Positions 8,160 to 17,600 of a stretch of DNA of 60,514 bases are shown piece by piece. The stretch comes from DAOPZC01 sp035353175 (GTDB lineage Bacteria; Verrucomicrobiota; Kiritimatiellia; RFP12; UBA1067), in assembly GCA_035353175.1 (NCBI GenBank), contig DAOPZC010000024.1:1-60514 (forward strand). The letters are read 5' to 3'. Position numbers and translations under genes: made by a program. Within the stretch, counting starts at the first letter, position 1; every line of letters begins with the position of its first letter. The notes below the pieces were generated by a model. That model saw only the letters and a program-made list of their open reading frames with translations, did no database searches and was not told where the DNA came from.

Positions 8160-9398
8160 ATGAGACGCAAGAAACCCAATGTCGCCGTGGCCTATCCCGC
8201 ATCGGTGCCGTGGATGGCAGAATGCCTGCGTGGCATCAAGAGCCATTCGGACACCCTAGGCGGCTGGCAACTCGTGACGAGTCCCCCTTCGTTGCATAGC
8301 GCGGGCGAAGAGGACATTCAACTGTCCGCATTGAAATCGTGGCACGGCGACGGCGTGATCGCCTGCCTGACCACCGACCGCGAGGAGCGCATCGCCGCCA
8401 GTCTGCCGATGCCGGTTATCAACCTGTCAGCGTGGCGCCCGCCCCAAAAAAACGGCGTGCCGCGGGTAAACGTGGATAATCGGCGGATTGGCCGCCTGGC
8501 GGCCGAGCACCTGCTGTCGCTTGGGCTGAGTCACTTTGCCTATTATGGCATTGACGGCCCGTGGTACTCCGCCGAACGCGAATACGGTTTCTGCGGGCGG
8601 CTGGAAGAAGCCGGCTTCACCTGCGAGCTTTTCCGGCAACCGCTGGACCGCTTATCCGCGCTATCCTGGCACAAAAGCCACATGCGGCTGCGACATTGGC
8701 TTTCCGGATTAACCAAGCCAACCGGGATCTTTGCGGTTCACGACTACCGGGCGCGCGTGGTGATGGAACTGTGCGGACGTCTCGGTTTGTCAATTCCGGA
8801 AGACGTCGCCGTATTGGGTGTGGACAACGACCCAACCACGTGCGACTACTGCGAACCCCCGCTCTCGAGTGTATCACGCGATCCGTTCGAATACGGAGTG
8901 GCCACGGCGAAGTTGCTGGATCGGCTCATGCGGGGGTTGCCAGTCCCTGCCGATACGGAAGTACCGCCGGGAGGCGTCGTCCAGCGTCGCTCCACTGACC
9001 GTTTCTACGACGACGATCCGGCCATACGCCGCGTGGTCGACTACGTGTCCCTTCACTTCGATCAGCCCTTTAAGGTTTCGGAACTCGCCCGTCGCCTCAA
9101 CATCTCGCGTCGGCTGATCGAGCTGAAATTCAGCCAGCGCTTTGGGATCACGCCACTCGACTACCTGCAATACCGCCGGGTCAACCGCGCCAAGGCCCTT
9201 CTGATGGACGACTCCAGACTCCTCTCGCTGGGAGAGGTGGCGGCCAAAAGCGGTTTTGGTTGCCTCCGCACATTCCGTGCAACCTTCCGCGCTGAAACAG
9301 GCTGCACGCCGGCCGAATTTCGCGCGCGGTACGGGATGGCGGCACGCGAGTATGACACGCCTCAACGTTCCCCCCACCGCTCGCCAAGGGCCGGATAG
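8160..9398 (+). CDS. XylR-type AraC family transcriptional regulator with LacI-like sugar-sensing domain
   Basis: Residues about 5-285 resemble a periplasmic-binding-protein/LacI effector domain (VNVDNRRIGRLAAEHLLSLG, GIFAVHDYRARVVMELC, VAVLGVDNDPTTCDYCEPPL). Residues about 295-395 are an AraC double helix-turn-helix (VSELARRLNISRRLIELKF, LSLGEVAAKSGFG, FRATFRAETGCTPAEFR). This is the architecture of E. coli XylR, a sugar-activated regulator. The length of 412 is slightly above XylR's 392. It is divergent from the Gfo/Idh-DUF1080 operon and so probably activates it in response to a sugar. There is no clear Shine-Dalgarno, but residues 5-12 fit the family start. Confidence 0.88.
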   Translation: MRRKKPNVAVAYPASVPWMAECLRGIKSHSDTLGGWQLVTSPPSLHSAGEEDIQLSALKSWHGDGVIACLTTDREERIAASLPMPVINLSAWRPPQKNGVPRVNVDNRRIGRLAAEHLLSLGLSHFAYYGIDGPWYSAEREYGFCGRLEEAGFTCELFRQPLDRLSALSWHKSHMRLRHWLSGLTKPTGIFAVHDYRARVVMELCGRLGLSIPEDVAVLGVDNDPTTCDYCEPPLSSVSRDPFEYGVATAKLLDRLMRGLPVPADTEVPPGGVVQRRSTDRFYDDDPAIRRVVDYVSLHFDQPFKVSELARRLNISRRLIELKFSQRFGITPLDYLQYRRVNRAKALLMDDSRLLSLGEVAAKSGFGCLRTFRATFRAETGCTPAEFRARYGMAAREYDTPQRSPHRSPRAG

Positions 9399-9487
9399 GG
9401 AAGAACGCCTTCACGCGCATTTTTTGTCTCCCCTTTAGAGGCCGGATTCTGTAACCTTTTCGCGTTCATTGGACGTTTGAGACAATC

Positions 9488-11269
9488 ATGCCCTTATTTG
9501 CACTTATCATCGTTTTATGCTCCGCACTTTCCGCTCGGCCGGACGACGCATATCCAAAACCGGAATGGCGGGACACCCCCGACCCGCTGGCCAGCCCGCA
9601 CGCGGTTCAAGGTGGAACCCTGCGTTTCGCCGCGTTCCAGCCACCCAAGAGCCTCAACGCCTATATCGACAGCAACACCTATACGCGCCAGGTCTTCGGC
9701 ATGATGTACGAGACGCTGCTGGGCGTCGATTCCGTCACCACGGAATTCGTCCCGTACCTGGCCAAGCGCTGGACGATCTCGGCTGACAAACTCACCTACA
9801 CCTTCGAGATCGATCCCGCGGCCACATGGAGCGACGGCCGCCCGGTCTCGGCCGACGACGTGAAGTGGACCTTCGACCAGGTGATGGACCCCAAAAACGC
9901 CACCGGCGCCAGCAAGGTCCTGCTCGGCGTCTTCGCCACGCCCGAAGTCTTGGGTCCCCGCACCGTCCGTTTCCGCGCGAAGGAAAGCCACTGGCGCAAC
10001 CTGAGCGCGCTCGGCCTGTTCGAGATCATGCCCAAACACGCGTTCGAGGGCCAAGACTTCAACCGGCTCGACCTCGACCGGCCCGTGGTCTCGGGGCCTT
10101 ATGTGCTGAGCGCCGTCAAAGAGCAGATCGAGATCCGCATGAGCCGCCGCCGCGACTGGTGGGCTGGCCAGCGCGCCTCCCTGCGCAACACGATGAACTT
10201 CGACACCGTCGTCTTCCGCTACTTCACCGACAACGAGAACGCGTTCGAGGCCTTCAAGAAAGGGCAGGTGGACGTCTACGCCATCTATACCGCGCGCATC
10301 TGGGCCAACGAGACCATCGGCGAGAAGTTCGACAAGAACTGGATCGTCAAACGCCGCGTTCGCAACCACAACCCCATCGGGTTTCAAGGCTTCGCCATGA
10401 ACATGCGGCGCCCCCCTTTCGACGACCTGCGCGTGCGCAAAGCCTTCGCGCATCTGGTCGACCGCGAAACCATGAACAAGACCATGATGTTCAGCGCCTA
10501 CTTCCTCCACCGGTCCTACTTTGAAGACCTGTACGACGCCGCACATCCCTGCACCAACGAGACATTCCGGTTCGACATCCCCCGCGCGAAAGCGCTCCTG
10601 CGCGAGGCCGGTTACATGCCCAATCCGCAGACCGGCATCCTCGAAAAAGCGGGCCGCCCGCTGACGTTCAACTTCCTCACGCGCGACGGCGGTTCCGACA
10701 AATTCCTCGCCCTCTGCGCCTCGGCCCTCAAGGAGGCCGGCATCGCAATGAAGATCGACCGCAAGGACTTCGCCTCATGGATGCGCGACATGGACGCGTA
10801 CAACTTCGACGTGACCTGGGCCGCGTGGGGCGGCTCGCTCTTCCGCGACCCGGAAAGCATGTGGCTGTCAAAAGAGGCGGACCGCCCGTCCGGCAACAAC
10901 CTCACCGGCTATAAAGACCCGCGCGTCGATGCCCTGATCGAAAAGCAGAAGACCCTTTTCAGCATCACGGAGCGCAACCACATCTGCCGCGAGATCGATG
11001 CGCTCGTCGCTTCTGCCGTCCCTTATGTCCTGCTCTGGAACACCGACGTCACGCGGCTGCTCTGCTGGGACACCTTTGGCATGCCCGACACGGTACTCTC
11101 AAAATTCGGCGACGAGCGTTCGCTGCTCGGCTACTGGTGGTATGACGCGGACTCCGCGTCTGAGCTCAAAGCCGCCATGTCTTCCGGCGATATCTTGCCG
11201 CAACGCACCGTCTTCGTTGACTTTGACATCGTTTCCGAAAATTCAAAATCACAAACTCCCGACCTCTAA
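9488..11269 (+). CDS. Extracellular solute-binding protein, family 5 (peptide/oligosaccharide ABC transporter)
   Basis: Exported binding protein of 593 residues. A hydrophobic N-terminus (MPLFALIIVLCSALSA) serves as the signal peptide. SBP family 5 blocks follow: GGTLRFAAF near 40, YTRQVFGMMYETLLG, YLAKRWTISADKLTYTFEID, WSDGRPVSADDVKWTFD near 120, and FDDLRVRKAFAHLVDRE near 310, where the family has RxAlxxAiDR. The lack of a lipobox Cys suggests a soluble periplasmic protein. No ABC permease or ATPase gene is in the window, so it is an orphan component. The substrate is probably an oligopeptide or oligosaccharide. The next gene begins 25 bases after its stop. Confidence 0.85.
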   Translation: MPLFALIIVLCSALSARPDDAYPKPEWRDTPDPLASPHAVQGGTLRFAAFQPPKSLNAYIDSNTYTRQVFGMMYETLLGVDSVTTEFVPYLAKRWTISADKLTYTFEIDPAATWSDGRPVSADDVKWTFDQVMDPKNATGASKVLLGVFATPEVLGPRTVRFRAKESHWRNLSALGLFEIMPKHAFEGQDFNRLDLDRPVVSGPYVLSAVKEQIEIRMSRRRDWWAGQRASLRNTMNFDTVVFRYFTDNENAFEAFKKGQVDVYAIYTARIWANETIGEKFDKNWIVKRRVRNHNPIGFQGFAMNMRRPPFDDLRVRKAFAHLVDRETMNKTMMFSAYFLHRSYFEDLYDAAHPCTNETFRFDIPRAKALLREAGYMPNPQTGILEKAGRPLTFNFLTRDGGSDKFLALCASALKEAGIAMKIDRKDFASWMRDMDAYNFDVTWAAWGGSLFRDPESMWLSKEADRPSGNNLTGYKDPRVDALIEKQKTLFSITERNHICREIDALVASAVPYVLLWNTDVTRLLCWDTFGMPDTVLSKFGDERSLLGYWWYDADSASELKAAMSSGDILPQRTVFVDFDIVSENSKSQTPDL

Positions 11270-11294
11270 CATCCACCTCCTGAAGGGTTTTTCC

Positions 11295-12098
11295 ATGTTC
11301 CCCATCAAGCTCGACCGTGCACTCATCGTTTTCGATATCGAAGCCACCGGCACCAGTGCGCGCGCGGACCGCATCATTGAACTCGCCGCCATCCGCATTG
11401 ACCCCAACGGCACAGAATCAAACGGATATTGGCTGCTCAACCCCGGCATCCCCATCCCTGTCGAGACGACGGCGATCCATGGCATCACCGACGAGATCGT
11501 CCGTGACCAGCCGACCTTCAAGGACAAAGCGCTCGAGATCCTGACTTTTTTCGGCGACGCCGACTTCGCCGGGTTCAACGCCGGGCGCTTCGACATCCCC
11601 ATGCTCGCGGAAGAGTTCAGCCGCGCGGGCATTCCCTTCGATCCTGACCGCCGCCGTCTGCTCGACGCGCAGCGCATTTTCCACACGAAAGAGCCGCGCG
11701 ACCTTTCCGCGGCGCTCAAGTTCTACTGCGACCGCCCGCACGTCGACGCGCACGGCGCCGAAGCCGACGTGCGGGCCACGCTCGACGTTATCCTGGGCCA
11801 GTTCAAACGGTACGGCGATCTGCCGCAAGACATGGAGACGCTCGACCGGACCTTCAACCCCATCGACCCCTTCAACGCCGACCGATCCGGGCGACTGCGC
11901 TGGGTGGACGGCGAAATCACCGTAAACTTCGGCAAGAAAAAGGGAGCCAAGGTGAAAGACCTCGTCAAAGACGATCCGGGGTTCCTGAAATGGATCATGA
12001 AAAACGATTTCCCGCAAGACACACGCGCGCTGTGCGAAAACGCGCTGAAAGGCGTTTACCCTCCCCCTCCGCGGCTGAAAGCCGACGCGGCTCGCTGA
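11295..12098 (+). CDS. DnaQ-like 3'-5' exonuclease (DEDDh)
   Basis: Exonuclease of the DNA polymerase III epsilon superfamily. Exo I is seen as VFDIEATG (Asp14, Glu16), Exo II as FAGFNAGRFDIPML near 95, and Exo III as HGAEAD near 155, giving the DEDDh set. Residues 205-255 carry the C-terminal module found in related stand-alone exonucleases (NFGKKKGAKVKDL, FLKWIMKNDFP). The frame is open back to 10998 but that part overlaps the binding-protein gene; GAAGGG sits before the ATG at 11295, which also begins the domain. The length of 267 fits. Likely role: proofreading or repair, or RNA trimming; the substrate cannot be decided. Confidence 0.88.
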   Translation: MFPIKLDRALIVFDIEATGTSARADRIIELAAIRIDPNGTESNGYWLLNPGIPIPVETTAIHGITDEIVRDQPTFKDKALEILTFFGDADFAGFNAGRFDIPMLAEEFSRAGIPFDPDRRRLLDAQRIFHTKEPRDLSAALKFYCDRPHVDAHGAEADVRATLDVILGQFKRYGDLPQDMETLDRTFNPIDPFNADRSGRLRWVDGEITVNFGKKKGAKVKDLVKDDPGFLKWIMKNDFPQDTRALCENALKGVYPPPPRLKADAAR

Positions 12099-12186
12099 GC
12101 GGCGGGACATCTCGCGGGAATCTCGGGCTTGTCTTGCCCACACGTTTTTTATTAAACTGTCAACGTATAAGCAAAGGAAACACTTT

Positions 12187-12831
12187 ATGAAACGCATTAT
12201 CAAGTGCCCGAAATGTGAAGCGAAGCTGGCGGTTTTTGACATCGGCAAACCGATCAATCAAAAGTGCCCCAAGTGTGGCAATGCTTTTATTGTCGAATCC
12301 GAAGAGAACAAAGACAAAGCGAACAGCCCTTCTCAAACTGACGACAAAAAGCAGAAAGAGGAGCCGGTCCCCGCGTCTGCAGCACCTGCCGCAGCGGCAC
12401 CGGAGCCGGAGCCGAAGAAAGAGACCGCCGCCGCTGCGCCCTCCCCCGTCGAGACGGCGAAAGCCCCTGAAAAAGAGGCCGAAAAACCGGCACCCGCGCC
12501 GGAAGCCGCCGCGAAGGTTCCCGCCGAGGAAAAAAAGACTGCGGAACCCAAAGAGATCAAGCTCAAGAAGCCGGAAGAGCGTCCCGCTCCTGCGACCAAG
12601 AGCCCGCCGGCCGCCAAGGCCCCGCAGCCCTCCTTGTCCGATTCGTCCGTTTCGTCCGAGCTTCCTGCGCCGCCGGCGGGCAACGGTTCTTCGCTCCTGT
12701 TCAATGCGGTTGTCATCGGAGGATTGATCCTCATCATCGTGATGCAGATGATGGCCAAGATTCAATCGACCAAGCAATACGGAAAGACCATCGAACATCT
12801 GCAGTACATCGAAAAGAATTTGAGCAAATAA
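12187..12831 (+). CDS. Zinc-ribbon protein with Ala/Glu/Lys/Pro linker and C-terminal membrane helix
   Basis: Residues 1-32 form a small zinc ribbon with CPKC pairs at Cys7/Cys10 and Cys27/Cys30. Residues about 45-165 are low-complexity, rich in Ala, Pro, Glu and Lys. A single hydrophobic helix lies near 168-190 (NAVVIGGLILIIVM), followed by about 24 charged residues. There is no N-terminal signal, so the ribbon and linker should stay in the cytoplasm, tethered to the membrane. AAGGAAA precedes the ATG by a few bases. The ribbon resembles the MJ0042-type found at the N-terminus of many otherwise unknown proteins. No function can be named. It lies 88 bases after the exonuclease and 34 before the acyl carrier protein. 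Confidence 0.75.
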   Translation: MKRIIKCPKCEAKLAVFDIGKPINQKCPKCGNAFIVESEENKDKANSPSQTDDKKQKEEPVPASAAPAAAAPEPEPKKETAAAAPSPVETAKAPEKEAEKPAPAPEAAAKVPAEEKKTAEPKEIKLKKPEERPAPATKSPPAAKAPQPSLSDSSVSSELPAPPAGNGSSLLFNAVVIGGLILIIVMQMMAKIQSTKQYGKTIEHLQYIEKNLSK

Positions 12832-12865
12832 CCGCGTCGCGGATCATCGGGGGAAATCACGCGTT

Positions 12866-13117
12866 ATGGATACGGCAACCATCGAAACCAGACTCAAAGA
12901 GATGATCGTGGAGCGGCTGTTTCTCAGCATCGCTCCGGCGGACATCGAAACGGACGCATCGCTCGTCGAAAAGTACGGGGTCGACTCCGTCTGCCTGCTC
13001 GAACTCGTCGTAGGTCTGGAAGAGGCCTTCGGCATCGTGATCGAAGACGGCGATTTCGATGTGCGGAACTTCATTTCTGTGGCCGCACTTCGCAACTTCG
13101 TCAAGTCACACCTTTAG
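12866..13117 (+). CDS. Acyl carrier protein
   Basis: Small acidic carrier of 83 residues. The 4'-phosphopantetheine attachment motif is GVDSVCLLEL, with Ser near residue 41. Flanking helices (TIETRLKEMIVERL, LEEAFGIVIEDGDFDVRNFISVAALRNFV) follow the ACP four-helix pattern. GGGGGAAA lies before the ATG. No ketosynthase, malonyltransferase or reductase genes are nearby, so this may be a specialised carrier rather than the fatty-acid synthase AcpP. It ends seven bases before the convergent sensor-kinase stop. Confidence 0.9.
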   Translation: MDTATIETRLKEMIVERLFLSIAPADIETDASLVEKYGVDSVCLLELVVGLEEAFGIVIEDGDFDVRNFISVAALRNFVKSHL

Positions 13118-13124
13118 CCGGCCG

Positions 13125-14480
13125 CTATTCCACAATCGGGAAATAGATGAAAAACGTGGTGCCATGCAGGGGCCGCGTCTTGACATCGATGAAACCGCGG
13201 TGTTGCTGCACGATGTTATACACGGTCGAAAGACCGAGCCCCGCGGTGTCTCTGTCATCTTTTGTCGTGAAGAACGGCTCGAAAATGCGGCTTACGATTT
13301 CCGGAGACATGCCACAACCGGTATCCTTGACCGACAAAATGGCGAAGCGGCCCTGATGGCGTTTCTTTTCGGAGACGCCGGCCTGTAGACGCGCACGCTC
13401 CTCAACGGACAGATTCGCCGTTGCCACGCCGATCGTCAGCCGGCCCTGACCCGACATCGCCTCTGCGGCATTGATGGCCAAATGCATGATAACCTGCTCG
13501 ATCCGGTTGGGATCCAGCATCACCTCTCCCACAAAAAAATCGCCGTCAACGACGACCTCGATTCCAGAACCGATGACTTTTGCCAGCATGTTCTCAATGC
13601 CCAGCAGGCATTTTCCGAGATCCATGCGTCTCAGTCTCAGCATGCCTGGCGATGCGAACGCGACGAGCTCCCCCGTCAACGTCGAGAGGATGTTCACCGT
13701 CTTGATGATCCCGTCCATGTTTTCCGCGATCTCGGAGGAACCGCGGCATTCACTCTTCGTCAACTCGGCGTTGCCGACAATCACCGTCAGGGAATTCAGA
13801 ATGTTGTGGGCGATCTTGTGCGAGAGTTGCCCGATCGCCGCCATTTTCTGCGACTGCAGCATCCGGCGCTCCGTCTCCGCCAGCGTCTCCATCGCCTCGA
13901 AGTGGAGTTTCTCGAGAACAACAAGCGTGCCCAGCAGGGCCATCGACACGGGAGGGACCAAAACCACCATGGCAACCCCCGCCACTCCGATTTCCGTGAC
14001 GCTCCGCAAGAAAACGTCCGGCATAAAGACGAACACCATCGCCAAGTCGCACAACAATCCGACCGTCACGCAACAAATGATCGTCAGACGCAACGACAGA
14101 ACCCTCTGCTCACGCCGCAGCCACAGATGGCAAAGCAGACCGAACGCAAATGCGAAAAAAATCTCCAGCAATCCTAATACGACCCGGTCGCCACCCACAT
14201 AGATCCGGTAAACCACAGGACACACGAGGCTCACAAGCCCCGTGACAGGCCCACCCAATATGGCCGCCGTCCCGATAACGCCGGAGCGACAATCGACAAT
14301 CAGCCCGGAGCGGGTCACCACGGGCACAAGCATGACAACCACGCCCATCCCCCCGTACAACATCCCGACCAACCACGCGCTCGGTTTTCGTTTTTTACGG
14401 AAAGCCCAGGTGGTCATCAACGTGCATACGGCGGCAAATCCCAGCAGCACAAAAAGGTTCGTCACCAGTCCGCGAAACAA
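13125..14480 (-). CDS. Sensor histidine kinase with LytS-type 5TM receptor domain
   Basis: Membrane sensor kinase of about 451 residues. Residues 1-190 hold several hydrophobic helices and the LytS-like 5TM block (GGPVTGLVSLVCPVVYRIYVGGD). The phosphoacceptor region is QKMAAIGQLSHKIAHNILNSL with His near 224. ATP-binding motifs follow: NAAEAM (N box) near 350, DTGCGM, FEPFFTTK and GLGLSTVYNIV. No response regulator is adjacent, so it is an orphan in this window. The start is uncertain: TTG at 14480 is the first canonical start in frame, but a GGAGG (14502-14506) lies too far from it and sits six bases before an in-frame ATA at 14495. The A2M gene upstream is on the same strand, 174 bases away. 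Confidence 0.88.
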   Translation of the reverse strand: MFRGLVTNLFVLLGFAAVCTLMTTWAFRKKRKPSAWLVGMLYGGMGVVVMLVPVVTRSGLIVDCRSGVIGTAAILGGPVTGLVSLVCPVVYRIYVGGDRVVLGLLEIFFAFAFGLLCHLWLRREQRVLSLRLTIICCVTVGLLCDLAMVFVFMPDVFLRSVTEIGVAGVAMVVLVPPVSMALLGTLVVLEKLHFEAMETLAETERRMLQSQKMAAIGQLSHKIAHNILNSLTVIVGNAELTKSECRGSSEIAENMDGIIKTVNILSTLTGELVAFASPGMLRLRRMDLGKCLLGIENMLAKVIGSGIEVVVDGDFFVGEVMLDPNRIEQVIMHLAINAAEAMSGQGRLTIGVATANLSVEERARLQAGVSEKKRHQGRFAILSVKDTGCGMSPEIVSRIFEPFFTTKDDRDTAGLGLSTVYNIVQQHRGFIDVKTRPLHGTTFFIYFPIVE

Positions 14481-14654
14481 TTCGAAAAAGTTTATGTCAT
14501 GCCTCCGTTTGTACCCCCTCGTCCATCAAACGGGAAGATTTCACCGTTTCAATGGAAGACCAACAAAACCAACATTTTTTCATGTCAATACCATATCACT
14601 CACGCTTGGAGGTGGCAAGACACATCCCCAACGATTCCGTGCCGTTTCCGACGC

Positions 14655-17600
14655 TTATTGCGGGCCCACAATCAACTTCACGCTTTCGGAATGGCTATTG
14701 AACTCCGGCGCATACAGGCACTGGATCTCGGCGAGCCCGCTGCGGAATTCGCCCTTTTGCTGCAGCCGGCAGGCATACTCAAACACGTAAGCCCCTTTGG
14801 GAAGATAGTCGATAAAGAAGTGCGAAGCGGTGTCGCGCGTGCTCTCGTAATAGCGCAATCCGTCCTGCCACGCGTAACGCGCCAGCACGTTCACGGGCTC
14901 GGCGCAACTGGCGCGGCTGTCTTTCAGGTGCACGAATTCCATGTCCCGGTCCGCGGACAGCTCGATGCGAGTCACCAGTTCAGCGCCCTGGGACAACACG
15001 CCCTGGGCCGGCGTCAGCACCGGCCCCTGCGCCGTGTACGTTTTAACGAACAGCCGTTTCCGCAGCGACAGCGGCGTATCCGCCTGCGGCTTGACCCTGT
15101 CGAGGTCGTCGAGGTATTGCCAATGCACCGCCCCCCAGGCAACCCCTTCGTCACGCTTGGTTACGGTCACATTCCCCATCTCGGGCACAATCAGAGACGG
15201 GCCGAAGCGCTTCTCGTAGAGTCCCGTCCCGGCTTCGGTCTTCTCGGGTGCCACCGGTTGACCTGCCAGCGCGACCTCCACAAGCGCATCCGACCCCAGC
15301 AGCTTCTGACCTCGCAAAAGCAGGGCGTACACCGCGTCCGCCGTCGCCTTGGTGGTTTTCCAGTCCCGCATCTGCTTCTGCTTCAGCAGCCACACCTTGC
15401 ACGCCTCGGCCGCGGCCGTGTCGCCCGATACCTCCAGCAGCGCTTCGATCATCAACGCCTGCGTCTCGACCGGAGCACGCGACCAACTCCATGACAGCTC
15501 CGTGTCGCGCCAACACATCCCCATCTCCTCGTCAACCGTCGCGGAATCGCTCAGCGATTTCAGGATCGCCGCCGGCGTGACTTCATCGCCCCAGCGCTTG
15601 AGCGCCAAGGCCAGATGCGCCTGCGGCTGCCGTCCGGCTTTCTGCCAGTGACACCGGGCCTGGCCGATGAAATACTCGTACGCCTCGCGGTCCGGCTTAC
15701 CGACCGCCCGGTCCTTTAGGAAAAAACTGCGGGCGTAGAGGGCAAGGGCAACGGTTGGGGGCAGATCAAACGACGTTTTGTCGCCGCGGTGCAGCATCTC
15801 TTTATACGTCTCCGTCATCCATGTGTCCAAACGGGGCAGCGCATCGAACGCCAGTCCCATTTCAGCCGGCACGCCCAACTGCCGCAGACGCCCGAAGCCC
15901 GACACGATATACAGCGTGATGAAATCGTTCCGGTTGCCGCCGGGAAACCAAGGCCAAGTCCCGTCCGCGATCCTCATTTCCGCAAGGCGCCTCAGCGTGC
16001 GAGCGCTCTCTTCTTGCAGCCGCGACGCGTCAAACAGGCGGCCGACGTTGCGCCGGGCGGCACTCTCGCTTTCGGCCTCGCACAGCCACGGCGTTTCCTC
16101 CAGCATAACCGCTTTCAGATCTTCGTTCTTCTCGAGCGGACTTTTAAGCGCCTCCGCGTCCTTCCAACGATCGAAAACCGCTCGGATCTTAGGATCGCTT
16201 CGAGCGATATGCCCCGCCAGAGCATGGGCGTAATAGCGGTTGAAAGTCTGCTCGCAGCACTCGTACGGATACTCCATGAGATATGGCAAAGCCAACACGG
16301 CGTACCACGCGGGCTGCGACACCATCTGCACCGTCAGATTCTGGTGCCGGATCGTTTTCGCCCCTTTGGACGCCGCCAGCGAGTCGAACTTGAATGTCTT
16401 CGACTGCCGGCCGCGCAGCGGCAACGCGAGCGACTCCCGCACCGCCACGCGCCGCGACAGCACCGGCAGCCATCCTTCTTCGCCGTCGACAAGGCCGTCC
16501 GTCACCGCCACCGCCTTATACGTCATGAAGCCTTGTCCGTCCGGCACGCGGACACGCCACTCCAGCACCTTCGACTCTCCGGCCGCCAATTCGAAATCCT
16601 GGTCCCTTTTCACGTTGCCGAGTAAAGCGTCCACGCTCTGCAGCGTGGCCGCATCGCTGAAGCCCAGACGAGCCCGACCCCGCTGAGGCGTAACTGAACG
16701 GTTGGAAATTTTGACCGCGAACACGACCTCGTCTCCTTCGCGCACGAAGCGCGGCGGATTCGGTTCGACCATCAGGTCTTTCACCGTCACCGCCTCAGCT
16801 TCCAGATAGCCGCCTCGCAGCGCCCGGTCGTGAGCGAACGCCATGAAACGCCATCCGGTCAGAGCCTCGGGCACGGTGAAATCCAGCGTCACCACGCCGT
16901 TCGCGTCGCTCGCCAAGTGCGGCAGGAAGAAGGCCGTTTCCCGCAGATTCCGCCGCGAGGGAACCGCCATCGCGGACGGCGCATTCCCCTCCGGAACCTC
17001 GTGCGGCGTTTCGGCTTTTTCTTCCGCATCCATCACGGCAGCCGTCTCCGCGAGCGTCTCGGAACCAGGCGAGGAAGAAGGCCCCATGAGCGCGACTTTT
17101 CGACGCGCGCGCCCCCCCGAGGCCGACGACAGCGCATCCAAACTGAGCGTGCGTTCCCGGCTGAAACCGCCGACCCAGCTGCGGTATTGACACGCGTCGG
17201 GCTCGGCGGCCTGCCGCCACGTTCCGAAAAGGTGATCGAAAACAACGGAACCATTCGCCAACACGAAGGGGCGGCTCATGTCACAGCGATTGAAATACGC
17301 ATCGAACGAATGCATCCATGCGTTCCGGACAAAGGCGTCGAGCGACCGGTCGTACAGGACCGCCACGACTTCCGCGACGGCGTTGTTGCTCTGGCCGTCA
17401 CCGATCACCGCGCGCCATTGTTCGTTCTTGCCCGGCTCCAGCCTTGAAGCGACATGCTCCCACTTCAATGTGAGGCGCTTGTTGCTCCACGGCACATCGA
17501 CCAGGCGGCTGTGCGTGTAGATCCGGTTCTCGCAAACAAAGAGCGTACGGACAAAGATCCCGCCCCGCATCGCCTCGTTGATCGGAACTTCGATCATTTG

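Noticed and set aside
10998..11294. Upstream extension of the DnaQ-like exonuclease
   Set aside because: It overlaps the binding-protein gene in another frame; GAAGGG and the Exo I motif fix the ATG at 11295.
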